A DNA stretch of 64,000 bases, from contig CACSJR010000010.1 of NCBI GenBank assembly GCA_902706235.1, forward strand, positions 124,001 through 188,000. The letters are read 5' to 3'. The notes under the pieces are model-generated. The model was not told where the DNA came from. It was given only the letters and a program-made list of their open reading frames with translations, and did no database searches. The translations under genes and the position numbers were made by a program. How positions within the stretch are numbered: the first letter of the stretch is position 1; each line of letters opens with the position of its first letter. This document shows, in pieces, positions 47,133 through 57,694 of this stretch. Source of the stretch: Citrobacter sp. 18056. GTDB taxonomy: Bacteria; Pseudomonadota; Gammaproteobacteria; Enterobacterales; Enterobacteriaceae.

Positions 47133-48572
47133 ATGACAGCACCCGTACAACACCCTATGTATATCGACGGTCAGTTTGTGTCCTGGCAGGGCGACGCCTG
47201 GATTGACGTGGTCAATCCCTCAACCGAGGCGCTGATTTCGCGCATTCCTGACGGTTCCGCCAAAGAGGCGCAGCAGGCTATCGACGCCGCCGAACGAGCG
47301 CAGCCTGCCTGGGAAGCACTCCCGGCCATTCAGCGTGCGGGCTGGCTGCGTAAAATTGCGGCGGGCATTCGCGAACGTGCTGAAGAAATCAGTGCGCTGA
47401 TAGTCGCGGAAGGCGGCAAAATTCAGCAGCTGGCGGATGTTGAAGTGGCATTCACCGCTGACTATCTCGAGTACATGTCAGAGTGGGCGCGCCGTTACGA
47501 AGGTGAAATTCTGCAAAGCGACCGTCCGGGCGAAAACATCTTCGTGTTCAAACGTGCGCTGGGCGTCACCACCGGCATTCTGCCGTGGAACTTCCCGTTC
47601 TTCCTGATTGCCCGCAAGCTGGCTCCGGCGCTGATCACCGGTAATACCATCGTTATTAAACCGAGCGAATTTACCCCGAACAATGCCATTGCGTTCGCAA
47701 AAATTGTTCATGAGATTGGCCTGCCAAAAGGCGTCTTTAACCTGGTCCTGGGCCGTGGCGAAACCGTCGGTCAGGAGCTGGCTGGCAACCCGAAAGTGGC
47801 GATGGTCAGCATGACTGGCAGCGTCGGCGCGGGCGAAAAAATCATGACCGCCGCGGCGAAAAATATCACCAAAGTGTGCCTGGAACTGGGCGGCAAAGCC
47901 CCGGCGATTGTGCTGGATGATGCCGATATGGAGCTGGCGGTGAAAGCGATTGTCGATTCACGCGTCATTAATACCGGGCAGGTCTGTAACTGCGCTGAGC
48001 GCGTGTACGTGCAGAAAGGCATTTACGACCGTTTCGTTAACCGTCTGGGTGAAGCGATGAAAGCGGTGCAGTTTGGTGACCCGGCGCAGCGCACCGATAT
48101 CGCGATGGGGCCGCTGATCAACGCCGCCGCGCTGGATCGCGTGGAGCAGAAGGTGGCGAAAGCGGTTGAACAGGGCGCGAAAGTGGTCATTGGCGGTAAA
48201 GCGGTGGAAGGCAAAGGCTATTTCTACCCGCCGACACTGCTGCTCGACGTGCGTCAGGACATGACCATCATGCATGAAGAAACCTTCGGTCCGGTGCTGC
48301 CAGTGGTGGCGTTCGATACGCTGGAAGATGCACTGACGATGGCCAACGACAGTGAATACGGCCTGACGTCATCGGTCTACACCCAGGATTTAAATAAAGC
48401 GATGAAAGCTATCAAAGGGCTTAAATTCGGCGAAACCTACATCAACCGCGAAAACTTTGAAGCGATGCAGGGCTTCCACGCAGGCTGGCGTAAATCCGGG
48501 ATTGGCGGCGCCGATGGGCGTCACGGGCTGGAAGAATATCTGCAGACCCAGGTGGTGTATCTGCAATCCTGA
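47133..48572 (+). CDS. aldA: Lactaldehyde/glycolaldehyde dehydrogenase
   Basis: This 479-residue NAD-dependent aldehyde dehydrogenase oxidises L-lactaldehyde and glycolaldehyde from fucose, rhamnose and arabinose breakdown. Catalytic Cys285 lies in GQVCNCAERV, the general base in CLELGGKAP, and PWNFPFFLI and SMTGSVGAGEK form the nucleotide site. The length equals E. coli AldA. ATG 47133 with AGGAG is chosen; a frame from 47100 lacks family support. The upstream region holds a palindrome TGAGATGTCTCA (47033-47044) that could be regulatory. Confidence 0.96.
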   Translation: MTAPVQHPMYIDGQFVSWQGDAWIDVVNPSTEALISRIPDGSAKEAQQAIDAAERAQPAWEALPAIQRAGWLRKIAAGIRERAEEISALIVAEGGKIQQLADVEVAFTADYLEYMSEWARRYEGEILQSDRPGENIFVFKRALGVTTGILPWNFPFFLIARKLAPALITGNTIVIKPSEFTPNNAIAFAKIVHEIGLPKGVFNLVLGRGETVGQELAGNPKVAMVSMTGSVGAGEKIMTAAAKNITKVCLELGGKAPAIVLDDADMELAVKAIVDSRVINTGQVCNCAERVYVQKGIYDRFVNRLGEAMKAVQFGDPAQRTDIAMGPLINAAALDRVEQKVAKAVEQGAKVVIGGKAVEGKGYFYPPTLLLDVRQDMTIMHEETFGPVLPVVAFDTLEDALTMANDSEYGLTSSVYTQDLNKAMKAIKGLKFGETYINRENFEAMQGFHAGWRKSGIGGADGRHGLEEYLQTQVVYLQS

Positions 48573-48587
48573 TTGCGGATGCGAGAC

Positions 48588-48612
48588 AAAAGGGCCCGAT
48601 GCGGGCCCTTTT
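48588..48612 (+). terminator. Intrinsic terminator of aldA
   Basis: An 11-bp stem AAAAGGGCCCG/CGGGCCCTTTT with loop ATG lies 15 bp after the aldA stop. The flanking A and T runs make it bidirectional. Confidence 0.9.
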
Positions 48613-48687
48613 GTACGAGGGGGCCTGTGCAGCATAATGGCTTCTGTGCTACATATTTTCACTCTATTCCTTGGCGGTGAGGTGTCT

Positions 48688-49104
48688 GTGTCAGAGAAAG
48701 TGAATGCACAATGTCACTGTGGTGCAGTGAAGTTTACGGTCGACCTGTCGGACGGGTTTAACACCATCAGGCGCTGTAACTGTTCGTTTTGTCGAATGCG
48801 CGGCGCGGTGGTGGTATCGGCGCCGTTATCCGGCATTCAGGTGACGGAAGGGAAAGATAAGCTGACGGAGTACCGCTTCAATACCCGCACCGCAGCGCAC
48901 TATTTTTGCTCGGTGTGCGGCATTTACACCTTTCATCAGCGGCGTTCTAACCCGCAACAGTACGGGGTTAACGTGGCCTGCATCGAAGGCGTTTCGCCGT
49001 TTGATTTTACCGACGTGACGGTATCGAATGGGATACATCATCCGTCCGACGGCGGGGGCGGCGTCGCGGGGATCCTGACGTATACCCCGACGGCTAAAAA
49101 TTAA
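48688..49104 (+). CDS. GFA-fold (glutathione-dependent formaldehyde-activating-like) zinc protein
   Basis: This protein of about 138 residues shows the GFA cysteine pattern: CHCGAVKFTVDL, RRCNCSFCRMRG and YFCSVCGIYTFHQ, which bind two zinc ions in a CENP-V/GFA fold. The function is unknown; relatives are proposed to handle formaldehyde-glutathione adducts. I chose GTG 48688 with GAGG 5 nt upstream. An ATG at 48640 would add 16 hydrophobic residues (MASVLHIFTLFLGGEV) and cannot be excluded. Confidence 0.78.
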   Translation: MSEKVNAQCHCGAVKFTVDLSDGFNTIRRCNCSFCRMRGAVVVSAPLSGIQVTEGKDKLTEYRFNTRTAAHYFCSVCGIYTFHQRRSNPQQYGVNVACIEGVSPFDFTDVTVSNGIHHPSDGGGGVAGILTYTPTAKN

Positions 49105-49179
49105 AGGGATCACACTCGGTAAGCGAATGAGTTAAAACAAGGCAGTGCGCGAAAAAGCGATTAATCTGCCGTGAAATAA

Positions 49180-49207
49180 CAGGGCATGAGGCGATACTCA
49201 TGCCCTG
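49180..49207 (-). terminator. Terminator of the esterase gene
   Basis: An 11-bp stem CAGGGCATGAG/CTCATGCCCTG with a 6-nt loop is followed on the minus strand by UUAUUU. It lies 4 bp past the esterase stop. Confidence 0.8.
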
Positions 49208-49211
49208 AAAA

Positions 49212-50138
49212 TTACACCTTCGTTTCTATCCAGGTCATCATCAATTCGGGCCAGACCGACACCGGCAGGCCCTGAGCGTCACGAATGCCGAACCCGTGTT
49301 TCCCTTGCTCGAACAGATGCATTTCCACCGGTACGCCGAGTCGGCGCAGGGCGCTGAACATCACCACGCTGTTTTCGACTTTGACCGACGGGTCGTCTAC
49401 CGCGTGCAGCAGAAACGTCGGCGGCGTTTGCGCGCTGGCGCGCTGTTCGAGGGAATAATACCGGATTTGCTGTTCGTCGGGGTTGTTGCCAATTAATTCT
49501 TCACGCGAGCCGGGATGATCAATATCCGCCACCATGGTGATAACCGGATACACCAGCGCCATAAACGCCGGGCGAGCGGAAAGGGCATCAATCTCATCCT
49601 TCGGTTCGTACACTGTTTCATCGTAACGGGTACCGAGACTGGCAGCGGCATGACCTCCGGCAGAAAAACCCATCACCCCGAGCTTATCGGCATCCAGCTG
49701 CCAGCGATGCGCATTGGCTCGCAGCACTCGCATCGCGCGCTGCACGTCTGCCAGCGGCGCGTTGGCACCTTCCACATGACCATCTCCCGGAAGGCGGTAG
49801 GTCATCACAAATAGCGTATAGCCGCGCGCGTTGAAAAACGGCGCCAGCGCGCTGCCTTCTTTATCTAATACCACGCGTCGATAAGACCCACCCGGCGTGA
49901 CCAGGATCCCAACGCCGTTCGGTTCCGCCGGGGCATACACCGTTATCTGCGGGGCGCGTACGCCGGTAACCGAGCGGTCCCAGGCTGACGGGCCAGTATG
50001 TTGCTCTTCGAGCACGAAATGAACAGGGCTCTGATGCGCGCCGGGCGCATCTCCCTGCGGCCAAACGGGAAAACTGGCCGCCTTGCGTGAGGCTTCTGCC
50101 ATCAGTTGCAGCAGCTCATCCGGATTGAATGTCGTCAT
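49212..50138 (-). CDS. Alpha/beta-hydrolase, lipase/esterase of the hormone-sensitive or BD-FAE type
   Basis: This 308-residue cytoplasmic hydrolase has the oxyanion stretch LVTPGGSYRRVV (a GGSY variant of the HGGG motif), nucleophile serine in GFSAGGHAA, acid Asp in HAVDDPSVKVENS and His in QGKHGFGI. The family includes carbohydrate acetyl-esterases and xylan esterases. The substrate is unknown. ATG 50138 has GAGAG 5 nt upstream; a GTG two codons earlier is the alternative. It lies downstream of gapC on the same strand. Confidence 0.82.
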   Translation of the reverse strand: MTTFNPDELLQLMAEASRKAASFPVWPQGDAPGAHQSPVHFVLEEQHTGPSAWDRSVTGVRAPQITVYAPAEPNGVGILVTPGGSYRRVVLDKEGSALAPFFNARGYTLFVMTYRLPGDGHVEGANAPLADVQRAMRVLRANAHRWQLDADKLGVMGFSAGGHAAASLGTRYDETVYEPKDEIDALSARPAFMALVYPVITMVADIDHPGSREELIGNNPDEQQIRYYSLEQRASAQTPPTFLLHAVDDPSVKVENSVVMFSALRRLGVPVEMHLFEQGKHGFGIRDAQGLPVSVWPELMMTWIETKV

Positions 50139-50215
50139 GTCCACTCTCGCTTAGGGTAAAACAACGTTTTAGCACAAGGTGGGAAAGCGGTCAGCGCGAA
50201 GGGGAAAATGTGTGA

Positions 50216-50238
50216 GGCGGATGGGCGAGCCATCCGCC
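50216..50238 (-). terminator. Probable terminator of gapC
   Basis: A 9-bp stem GGCGGATGG/CCATCCGCC with a 5-nt loop lies 7 bp past the gapC stop. The U-run is weak. Confidence 0.6.
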
Positions 50239-50245
50239 GTAGGGC

Positions 50246-51247
50246 TTACAGCTTAACGAATTTTTCCAGCACGCGAATAAGCTGGGTGACGAATCCATAT
50301 TCGTTATCGTACCAGGAGACGGTTTTCACCAGCTGTAAATCGCCGACTTCGGTGATTTCGGTCTGGGTTGCGTCGAACACCGAGCCAAAGTGGCTGCCAA
50401 TGACATCGGACGACACAATTTCTTCGTCGGTATAGCCGAACGAATCATTGCCTTGGGTCGCTTTTTTCAGCGCCGCGTTTACTTCATCATCGGTGACGTT
50501 TTTACCCAGAATCGACACCAGTTCGGTGACGGAACCGGTTTTCACCGGGACGCGCTGTGCATGACCTTTGAGTTTCCCTTTCAGTTCAGGAATAACCAGC
50601 CCGATAGCCTTCGCCGCACCGGTGGTGTGTGGGATGATGTTTTCTGCCGCAGCCCGCGAGGCGCGTAAATCTTTGCCGCGCGGGCCATCAACCAGCGCCT
50701 GGGTGCCAGTGTAGGCATGAATGGTGGTCATGGTGCCGACTTTGATTTCAAACGCGTCATGCAGCGCTTTCGCCATCGGCGCGAGGCAGTTGGTGGTACA
50801 GGACGCTACGGAGATAATGGTGTCGTTACCGTCCAGCGTATCGTCGTTGACGTTAAAAACGATGGTTTTCATGTCGCCGGCCGGGGCGGAAATCAGCACT
50901 TTTTTGGCTCCGGCCTGAATGTGCGCCTGGGCTTTATCGGTAGCGGTATAGAAACCGGTACATTCGACGACGTATTCAACGCCTGCTGATTTCCAGGGGA
51001 TATTTTTGGCGTCTTTCTCGGCGTAGACGGCGATTTTTTTACCGTCGACAATCAGCGCGTCGTCGGTGTGATCGACGCTCCATGGGAACGGGCCGTAGTT
51101 AGAGTCGTGCTTCAACAGATACGCCAGCACGTGTGGCGATGTCAGATCGTTTATTGCCACCACTTCCTGTGCGCTTTTCACTTCAAGCATGCGGCGTAAC
51201 ACCAGGCGTCCAATGCGTCCAAAACCATTAATGCCTATTTTGCTCAT
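50246..51247 (-). CDS. gapC: Glyceraldehyde-3-phosphate dehydrogenase GapC, intact
   Basis: This full 333-residue phosphorylating, NAD-type GAPDH has the Rossmann start [19 protein letters not shown]-specifying Asp in INDLTS, catalytic Cys150 in [12 protein letters not shown], and sugar-phosphate residues in GRAKD-like [13 protein letters not shown] and WYDNEYGF. At this locus E. coli K-12 has a gapC pseudogene; here no frameshift or stop is seen. It is distinct from gapA, which is not in the window. It is divergent from cybB. Confidence 0.93.
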   Translation of the reverse strand: MSKIGINGFGRIGRLVLRRMLEVKSAQEVVAINDLTSPHVLAYLLKHDSNYGPFPWSVDHTDDALIVDGKKIAVYAEKDAKNIPWKSAGVEYVVECTGFYTATDKAQAHIQAGAKKVLISAPAGDMKTIVFNVNDDTLDGNDTIISVASCTTNCLAPMAKALHDAFEIKVGTMTTIHAYTGTQALVDGPRGKDLRASRAAAENIIPHTTGAAKAIGLVIPELKGKLKGHAQRVPVKTGSVTELVSILGKNVTDDEVNAALKKATQGNDSFGYTDEEIVSSDVIGSHFGSVFDATQTEITEVGDLQLVKTVSWYDNEYGFVTQLIRVLEKFVKL

Positions 51248-51439
51248 TGACCTTCTCCTTCGAGGGTTATCTCACGATGCGAGTAAAACTCATCCAGGCT
51301 TAGACCAGTCGGTCCATTTGGGCAACTGAACATCTTTCAGGCAGCGCTAACGGTTTGAAAATCTATACAGAAAAGTTAATGAATTTTTGAGGCGGGGCCG
51401 CTATGTTAGCTCTCTCACAGTTTTCCGGGAATAATAACG

Positions 51440-51967
51440 ATGCGAGATAAATACTCGAGCCTGCAAATTGGCATTCACTGGCTGGTGTTTCTGCTGGTGA
51501 TTGGTGCGTACTGCGCGATGGAGCTGCGCGGCTTCTTTCCACGCACCTATCGCCCGTATTTCAATATGGTGCATGTCTCCTGCGGGATTTCAATTCTGGT
51601 GTTAATGGTGGCGCGACTATTGGTGCGCCTGAAGCATAAAGCGCCGCCGATTGTGCCGAAACCCAAACCGTGGATGACGGGGATGGCGCATCTGGGGCAC
51701 CTGGTTATTTATCTGCTGTTCACTATTCTGCCGATTATTGGGCTGGTGATGATGTACAACCGCGGCAACCCGTGGATTGCGTTTGGCATCACCATGCCGC
51801 ACGCCGCAGAAGCGAATTTTGATTTGGCGGATAACCTGAAGGAATACCACGTGTGGCTGGCGAATTTCGGCTATTACGTGATTGGTCTGCACGCGCTGGC
51901 GGCGCTGATGCATCATTATTTCTGGAAGGACAACACGCTGCTGCGCATGATGCCGCGTAAAAAGTAA
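51440..51967 (+). CDS. cybB: Cytochrome b561, superoxide:ubiquinone oxidoreductase
   Basis: This 175-residue inner-membrane di-haem protein has four membrane helices. Haem ligand candidates are His in IHWLVFLL, HVSCGISILVLMV, HLGHLVIYLLF and the late LHALAALMHHYF. E. coli CybB oxidises superoxide in the periplasm and passes electrons to ubiquinone. The length is 1 residue shorter than E. coli. It follows divergent gapC as in E. coli and is followed by a REP pair. Confidence 0.95.
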   Translation: MRDKYSSLQIGIHWLVFLLVIGAYCAMELRGFFPRTYRPYFNMVHVSCGISILVLMVARLLVRLKHKAPPIVPKPKPWMTGMAHLGHLVIYLLFTILPIIGLVMMYNRGNPWIAFGITMPHAAEANFDLADNLKEYHVWLANFGYYVIGLHALAALMHHYFWKDNTLLRMMPRKK

Positions 51968-51974
51968 CATGATG

Positions 51975-52073
51975 TGCCGGGTGGCGCAGCGCTTACCCGG
52001 CCTACCTTTTCCCGTCTTTCCCGAATTCCCCGTCTTTCTCGTAGGCCCGCGCAAACGAAGTGCCGCCGGGAAC
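51975..52073. repeat. REP pair (BIME-like) between cybB and pcaQ
   Basis: Unit 1 (51975-52005) is an imperfect palindrome TGCCGGGTGGCGCAGC...ACCCGGCCTAC. Unit 2 (52041-52073) is an inverted unit GTAGGCCCGCG...GCCGCCGGGAAC. Between them CCCGTCTTTC occurs twice (52011, 52029). This is the usual intergenic REP arrangement at the end of convergent genes. Confidence 0.75.
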
Positions 52074-52076
52074 GTA

Positions 52077-53003
52077 TTAATGCCCCGGCATGGATTTACG
52101 AATGGCGCTCAATAGCGTCTGGGCGCCGGTCGACAGCGGCGAATCCACCCGCGTCAATATTCCAATCGGTTCGCCTGTACCCTGCGTTGGCACCGGCAGC
52201 GCGACCAGCGTGCCATGGCGTAAATCATCTTTCACCGCGCCGGACGGCACAAACCACACATAGTCAAAATCTACCGTCAGCTGGCGCGACAGCGACGCTG
52301 ACAGCGTTTCAATACAGCCGGGCGGAATTTTACAGCCCTGGCTCAGTACCAGCGCTTCGGCGTTTTGCCGTGGCACCGTGCCTTTAGGCGACACCACAAC
52401 CGGCCACTCCATCACTTTGCTGAGCGTGACCGTTTCCTGCAACAGTGGGTGATTCGGACGCACCACCAGTTTCAGTGATTCCAGAAACAGCAGCTCGTAA
52501 TTCAGGCCACTCATCAGGTCCGGGTCCGACATGCGGCCAATGCCTAAATCGATTTCAGCGGATTTCAGCCCGGCCAGCAACATGGTGTTATTCATGGTGG
52601 CGACCTGCAGCGTTATGTCTTTTTGCTGCTTGTGGAATTCACCAATCACTGCCGGAAGAATGCCGAGCGCGGCGGTCGGCAGGGCGCCGATACGCACCAC
52701 GTCACCACCGATCCCTTCTTTGCGGTTCAACGCCTGACCGGCTGTATTCAGCGCATCAAGCACTTTTACCGCGTGAGTCAGAAACTGTTCCCCGACCAGC
52801 GTTAGCTGCGCGCCCATACGACCGCGGTCAAAAAGACGCGTGCCGGTAAGTTGTTCCAGTTCGTTGAGGGTTTTCGACAGCGCGGGCTGACTGAGGTTAA
52901 GCGTTTCCGCCGCCCGGCCCAACGTGCCCTGTTGAGCGACGGCGACAAACGTATGCAAATGGCGCAAACGAATGCGCTGACTGAAGAGACCATTTTTTTC
53001 CAT
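52077..53003 (-). CDS. pcaQ: PcaQ-type LysR regulator of protocatechuate genes
   Basis: This 308-residue LysR regulator has an N-terminal helix-turn-helix (RHLHTFVAVAQQGTLGRAAETLNLSQPALSKTLNELEQLTGTRLF) and a C-terminal effector domain. Sequence and position downstream of pcaHG identify it as PcaQ, which activates protocatechuate genes with beta-carboxymuconate or protocatechuate products as effectors. It is transcribed in the same direction as pcaH-pcaG, separated by a terminator. A near PcaQ-box (ATAACCGGATGTTAA, 53002-53016) spans its start codon. Confidence 0.85.
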   Translation of the reverse strand: MEKNGLFSQRIRLRHLHTFVAVAQQGTLGRAAETLNLSQPALSKTLNELEQLTGTRLFDRGRMGAQLTLVGEQFLTHAVKVLDALNTAGQALNRKEGIGGDVVRIGALPTAALGILPAVIGEFHKQQKDITLQVATMNNTMLLAGLKSAEIDLGIGRMSDPDLMSGLNYELLFLESLKLVVRPNHPLLQETVTLSKVMEWPVVVSPKGTVPRQNAEALVLSQGCKIPPGCIETLSASLSRQLTVDFDYVWFVPSGAVKDDLRHGTLVALPVPTQGTGEPIGILTRVDSPLSTGAQTLLSAIRKSMPGH

Positions 53004-53127
53004 AACCGGATGTTAAAGAGAGTGCAGGGCGGGTATCAAGGTAACTTGTTTGAATTTGATAACTTGCTAGCAAAATATTATTAACATAATGGTCAATTGC
53101 GTTACATGTGGTTATGGAATAGCCGAT

Positions 53128-53158
53128 AAAAAGCCCGGCATTTTGTCTTTGCCGGGCT
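53128..53158 (-). terminator. Intrinsic terminator of pcaHG
   Basis: A 9-bp stem AGCCCGGCA/TGCCGGGCT (53132-53140, 53150-53158) is followed on the minus strand by five U (A53128-53132). It lies 11 bp past the pcaG stop. Confidence 0.85.
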
Positions 53159-53168
53159 AATTTTGCGC

Positions 53169-54601
<1,433 letters not shown>

Positions 54602-54628
54602 TTAAAGTGAATTTATACGGCTTTTTGC

Positions 54629-54643
54629 ATAACGCCAGGTTAT
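54629..54643 (-). promoter_or_regulatory. PcaQ-box-like palindrome upstream of pcaH
   Basis: ATAAC-GCCAG-GTTAT is a perfect 5-bp inverted repeat of the LysR T-N11-A form and resembles the PcaQ box ATAACC-N4-GGTTAA known from rhizobia. It lies 103 bp upstream of the pcaH start. It also lies 123 bp before hglS on the other strand. Binding is inferred. Confidence 0.55.
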
Positions 54644-54765
54644 AAACCGCACAAAAGCAGGGCGTAAAGCGAGAGGTTATCCGCGATCACAATTCAGAAA
54701 TTCTTCCTCCCGGCAGCAAATGGCTTATGTACACTCCAGGTAATATTCACTGGAGACATGACATC

Positions 54766-56109
54766 ATGGCGAACACCATCACGGCTGATGAGATTCGGGA
54801 AAACTTTTCGCAGGCAATGTCAGCGATGTACCAGCAGGAAGTTCCGCAGTACGGCACGTTGCTGGAACTTGTGGCGGATGTAAACCTGGCGGTGCTGGAA
54901 CATAATCCGCACTTACATGAACAGCTGGCGAACGCTGACGAGCTGGCGCGACTCAACGTTGAACGCCACGGCGCGATTCGCGTAGGTTCTGCTGATGAGC
55001 TGGCGACTCTGCGCCGCATGTTTGCAATCATGGGAATGAAGCCGGTCAGTTATTACGATCTCTCCCAGGCGGGCGTTCCGGTGCACTCGACGGCGTTTCG
55101 CCCGGTGGAAGATGCCGCACTGGCGCGTAATCCGTTTCGCGTGTTTACCTCGCTGCTGCGCCTTGAACTCATCGACAACGTTGCGCTGCGTGACAAAGCC
55201 GCAGAAATTTTGGCGAAGCGCGACATCTTCACGCCGCGCTGCCGCGAATTAATCAGCCACTTCGAGACTCAGGGCCAGTTCACGGCGGCCGAGGCGAAAG
55301 AGTTCGTCAAAGAGGCGCTCGAAACCTTCCGCTGGCACAGCCACGCCACGGTGGAGCAGGACACATACCTCGTGCTGCACAATGAACATCGCCTGATTGC
55401 CGACGTGGTGTGCTTCCCCGGCTGTCACATCAATCACCTCACGCCGCGCACGCTCGATATCGACCGCGTGCAGCAGCTGATGCCGGAATATGGTATTGAG
55501 CCGAAGGTCCTGATTGAAGGTCCGCCGCGACGTGAAGTGCCGATTCTGCTGCGCCAGACCAGCTTTAAAGCGCTGGAGGAGCCAGTGCTGTTCGCCGGAG
55601 AACATCGCGGCACCCACACTGCGCGTTTCGGTGAAATCGAACAACGCGGCGTGGCGCTGACCCCGAAAGGACGCGCGCTGTACGATGCATTGCTTACAGA
55701 AGCCGGAACCGGCAAAGACAATCTCAGCCATCAGCAGCATTTATCGGAGATGTTCAAAGCGTTCCCGGACAGCGAAATGTTCCTGCGCCGTCAGGAGCTG
55801 GCCTATTTCCGCTACCGTCTGACGCCGACCGGAGAATCTCATCGTCAGGCGTTTCGCCCCGGCGACGACCCGCAGCCATTGATTGAGCGTGGCTGGCTGG
55901 TGGCGCAGCCCATCACCTACGAAGATTTCCTGCCGGTTAGCGCCGCGGGTATTTTCCAGTCCAATCTCGGGAATGACACTCAGGCCCGGAGCCACGGCAA
56001 TTCCAGCAAAGCCGCGTTTGAAGCTGCGCTTGGCTGCCCGGTGCTTGACGAATTTCAGCTCTATCAGGAAGCCGAAGACCGCAGCAAACGGCGGTGCGGG
56101 TTGCTGTAA
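54766..56109 (+). CDS. hglS: HglS/YdcJ, 2-oxoadipate dioxygenase/decarboxylase
   Basis: This 447-residue protein of the DUF1338 family equals E. coli YdcJ in length. The family enzyme HglS is an Fe(II) oxygenase that converts 2-oxoadipate to D-2-hydroxyglutarate in D-lysine catabolism. Metal-site patterns are VPVHSTAFRP, HINHLTPRTLDID and ARFGEIEQRG. The start at 54766 is chosen by family length; an in-frame ATG at 54727 is less likely. It is divergent from pcaH. In E. coli the divergent neighbour is the LysR gene ydcI, replaced here. Confidence 0.92.
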   Translation: MANTITADEIRENFSQAMSAMYQQEVPQYGTLLELVADVNLAVLEHNPHLHEQLANADELARLNVERHGAIRVGSADELATLRRMFAIMGMKPVSYYDLSQAGVPVHSTAFRPVEDAALARNPFRVFTSLLRLELIDNVALRDKAAEILAKRDIFTPRCRELISHFETQGQFTAAEAKEFVKEALETFRWHSHATVEQDTYLVLHNEHRLIADVVCFPGCHINHLTPRTLDIDRVQQLMPEYGIEPKVLIEGPPRREVPILLRQTSFKALEEPVLFAGEHRGTHTARFGEIEQRGVALTPKGRALYDALLTEAGTGKDNLSHQQHLSEMFKAFPDSEMFLRRQELAYFRYRLTPTGESHRQAFRPGDDPQPLIERGWLVAQPITYEDFLPVSAAGIFQSNLGNDTQARSHGNSSKAAFEAALGCPVLDEFQLYQEAEDRSKRRCGLL

Positions 56110-56185
56110 ACCACGCACTTGCGGCGTTGCGAATCAGGCTAAAACCCGCATAAACTGGGTGCATTGCTGATAAAGGAAGTACGCG

Positions 56186-57694
56186 ATGCATAATCCCTCC
56201 GCGCCGCTGGTGCACACCCGGCAGGGCTCTCTGCTGGGGCTGACAGACAACAACATCCACATCTGGCGCGGCATTCCGTTTGCGGCGCCTCCTGTCGGGC
56301 CGCTGCGCTGGCGTTCTCCTCAGCCTGTTACGTCGTGGCACGGGGTGCGTGAAGCGCAGACATTTTCACCTGCCAGCTGGCAAAACATCGAATACTGTCG
56401 CGAACTGGGCGGCGGTGACCCCGGTCGATTCTCCGAAGATTGCCTATATCTTAACGTCTGGGCGCCCGCGTCACCGGCGAAGCTATTGCCGGTGATGGTC
56501 TGGCTACACGGCGGCGGGTTTACCATTGGCGCGGGCAGTTTGCCGCCATATGACGGGCACGCGCTGGCGAAGCGCGACGTGGTGGTGGTCACCGTTAACT
56601 ATCGGCTCGGTCATTTGGGCTGTTTTTCGCATCCGGCGCTGGACGGTGAAGAGGGCGAGCGGGTCTGCAATTTCAGTCTGTTAGATCAAATCGCGGCGCT
56701 GAAATGGGTGCAGGAAAATATTGCGTCCTTCGGTGGGGATAGTGACAACGTCACATTGTTTGGTGAATCTGCCGGGGCGCGCAGCGTGCTGTCGTTGTTA
56801 GCTTCGCCAAAAGCCAACGGATTGTTTCATAAAGCGATTATTCAGAGCGGATATACGCTGCCAGACACCCCGCTCGATAAAGCGATGGCCCAGGGCGAAG
56901 CCGTCGCTGCCCATTTCGGCTTGCAGAATGCCAGCGCAGAACAGCTGCGTGCGATCCCTCCAGAGGCTTTCTGGCCGCTGGAAGGCGCGCTAAAACCCGG
57001 CCCGGTTCCGGTGTGCGGCGATGCGGTTTTACCGGAGTCGATGCTGGAGATGTTCTTCACCGCGCGCCAGCATCCGGTGCCCATTATGGTGGGGTCGAAC
57101 AGCGATGAGGCCAGCGTGATGGCGGTGTTTGGTGTTGACCTCGCCGGGCAAATCCAGAAGCTTCGGCAGGAGCGCCGCCTGGGACTGGGGCTGATTAAGC
57201 TGTTGTATCCGGGCGTGAAGGGCGATATCGAACTGGGCCGTCAGGTGTGTCGCGATATGGCGTTTACCACGCTTGGATATGTGGTGATGCAGGCGCAGCA
57301 GCGCGTCGGCCAGCCGTGCTGGCGTTACTGGTTCGATTATGTCGCGGAGGCGGAGCATCACATCTATAAAAATGGGACATGGCACGGCAACGAAGTACCG
57401 TATGTGTTCGACACGTTAACTCTGGCGGAGCCTTCGCGTAATTACGTCAACGCGCGGGATGTGGCATTTTCGGCACAGGTGGCCGATTACTGGGTAAATT
57501 TTGCCCGCAATGCGAGCGTGGCGTGTGACACGCTACACGGTCCGGTGCGCTGGCCCGCATCAATCAAAGGGCGCGACCGTCTGCTGCGGATCGGGCTGAA
57601 CAAACGGGCCGGATTCAAAGTGGAAAACCGATTTATGCGTGCGCGTCTGGCGCTGTTTCGGCGAGTGATGCGTCATCACGTGACGCTGGATTGA
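56186..57694 (+). CDS. Type-B carboxylesterase (PnbA family)
   Basis: This 502-residue carboxylesterase has the oxyanion hole VWLHGGGFTIGAGS, nucleophile Ser in FGESAGARSVLSLL, acid Glu in GSNSDEASVMAVFG and His in GTWHGNEVPYVFD. It has no signal peptide, so it is cytoplasmic. The substrate is unknown (aryl or alkyl esters). Ribosome site AAGGAAG precedes ATG 56186. Its 3' end overlaps the convergent LysR gene by 62 bp. It lies 76 bp after hglS. Confidence 0.88.
   Translation: MHNPSAPLVHTRQGSLLGLTDNNIHIWRGIPFAAPPVGPLRWRSPQPVTSWHGVREAQTFSPASWQNIEYCRELGGGDPGRFSEDCLYLNVWAPASPAKLLPVMVWLHGGGFTIGAGSLPPYDGHALAKRDVVVVTVNYRLGHLGCFSHPALDGEEGERVCNFSLLDQIAALKWVQENIASFGGDSDNVTLFGESAGARSVLSLLASPKANGLFHKAIIQSGYTLPDTPLDKAMAQGEAVAAHFGLQNASAEQLRAIPPEAFWPLEGALKPGPVPVCGDAVLPESMLEMFFTARQHPVPIMVGSNSDEASVMAVFGVDLAGQIQKLRQERRLGLGLIKLLYPGVKGDIELGRQVCRDMAFTTLGYVVMQAQQRVGQPCWRYWFDYVAEAEHHIYKNGTWHGNEVPYVFDTLTLAEPSRNYVNARDVAFSAQVADYWVNFARNASVACDTLHGPVRWPASIKGRDRLLRIGLNKRAGFKVENRFMRARLALFRRVMRHHVTLD

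Noticed and set aside
51248-51439. RydC small RNA next to cybB
   Set aside because: E. coli carries rydC near cybB, but neither its start nor its terminator sequence is recognisable in either flank here.
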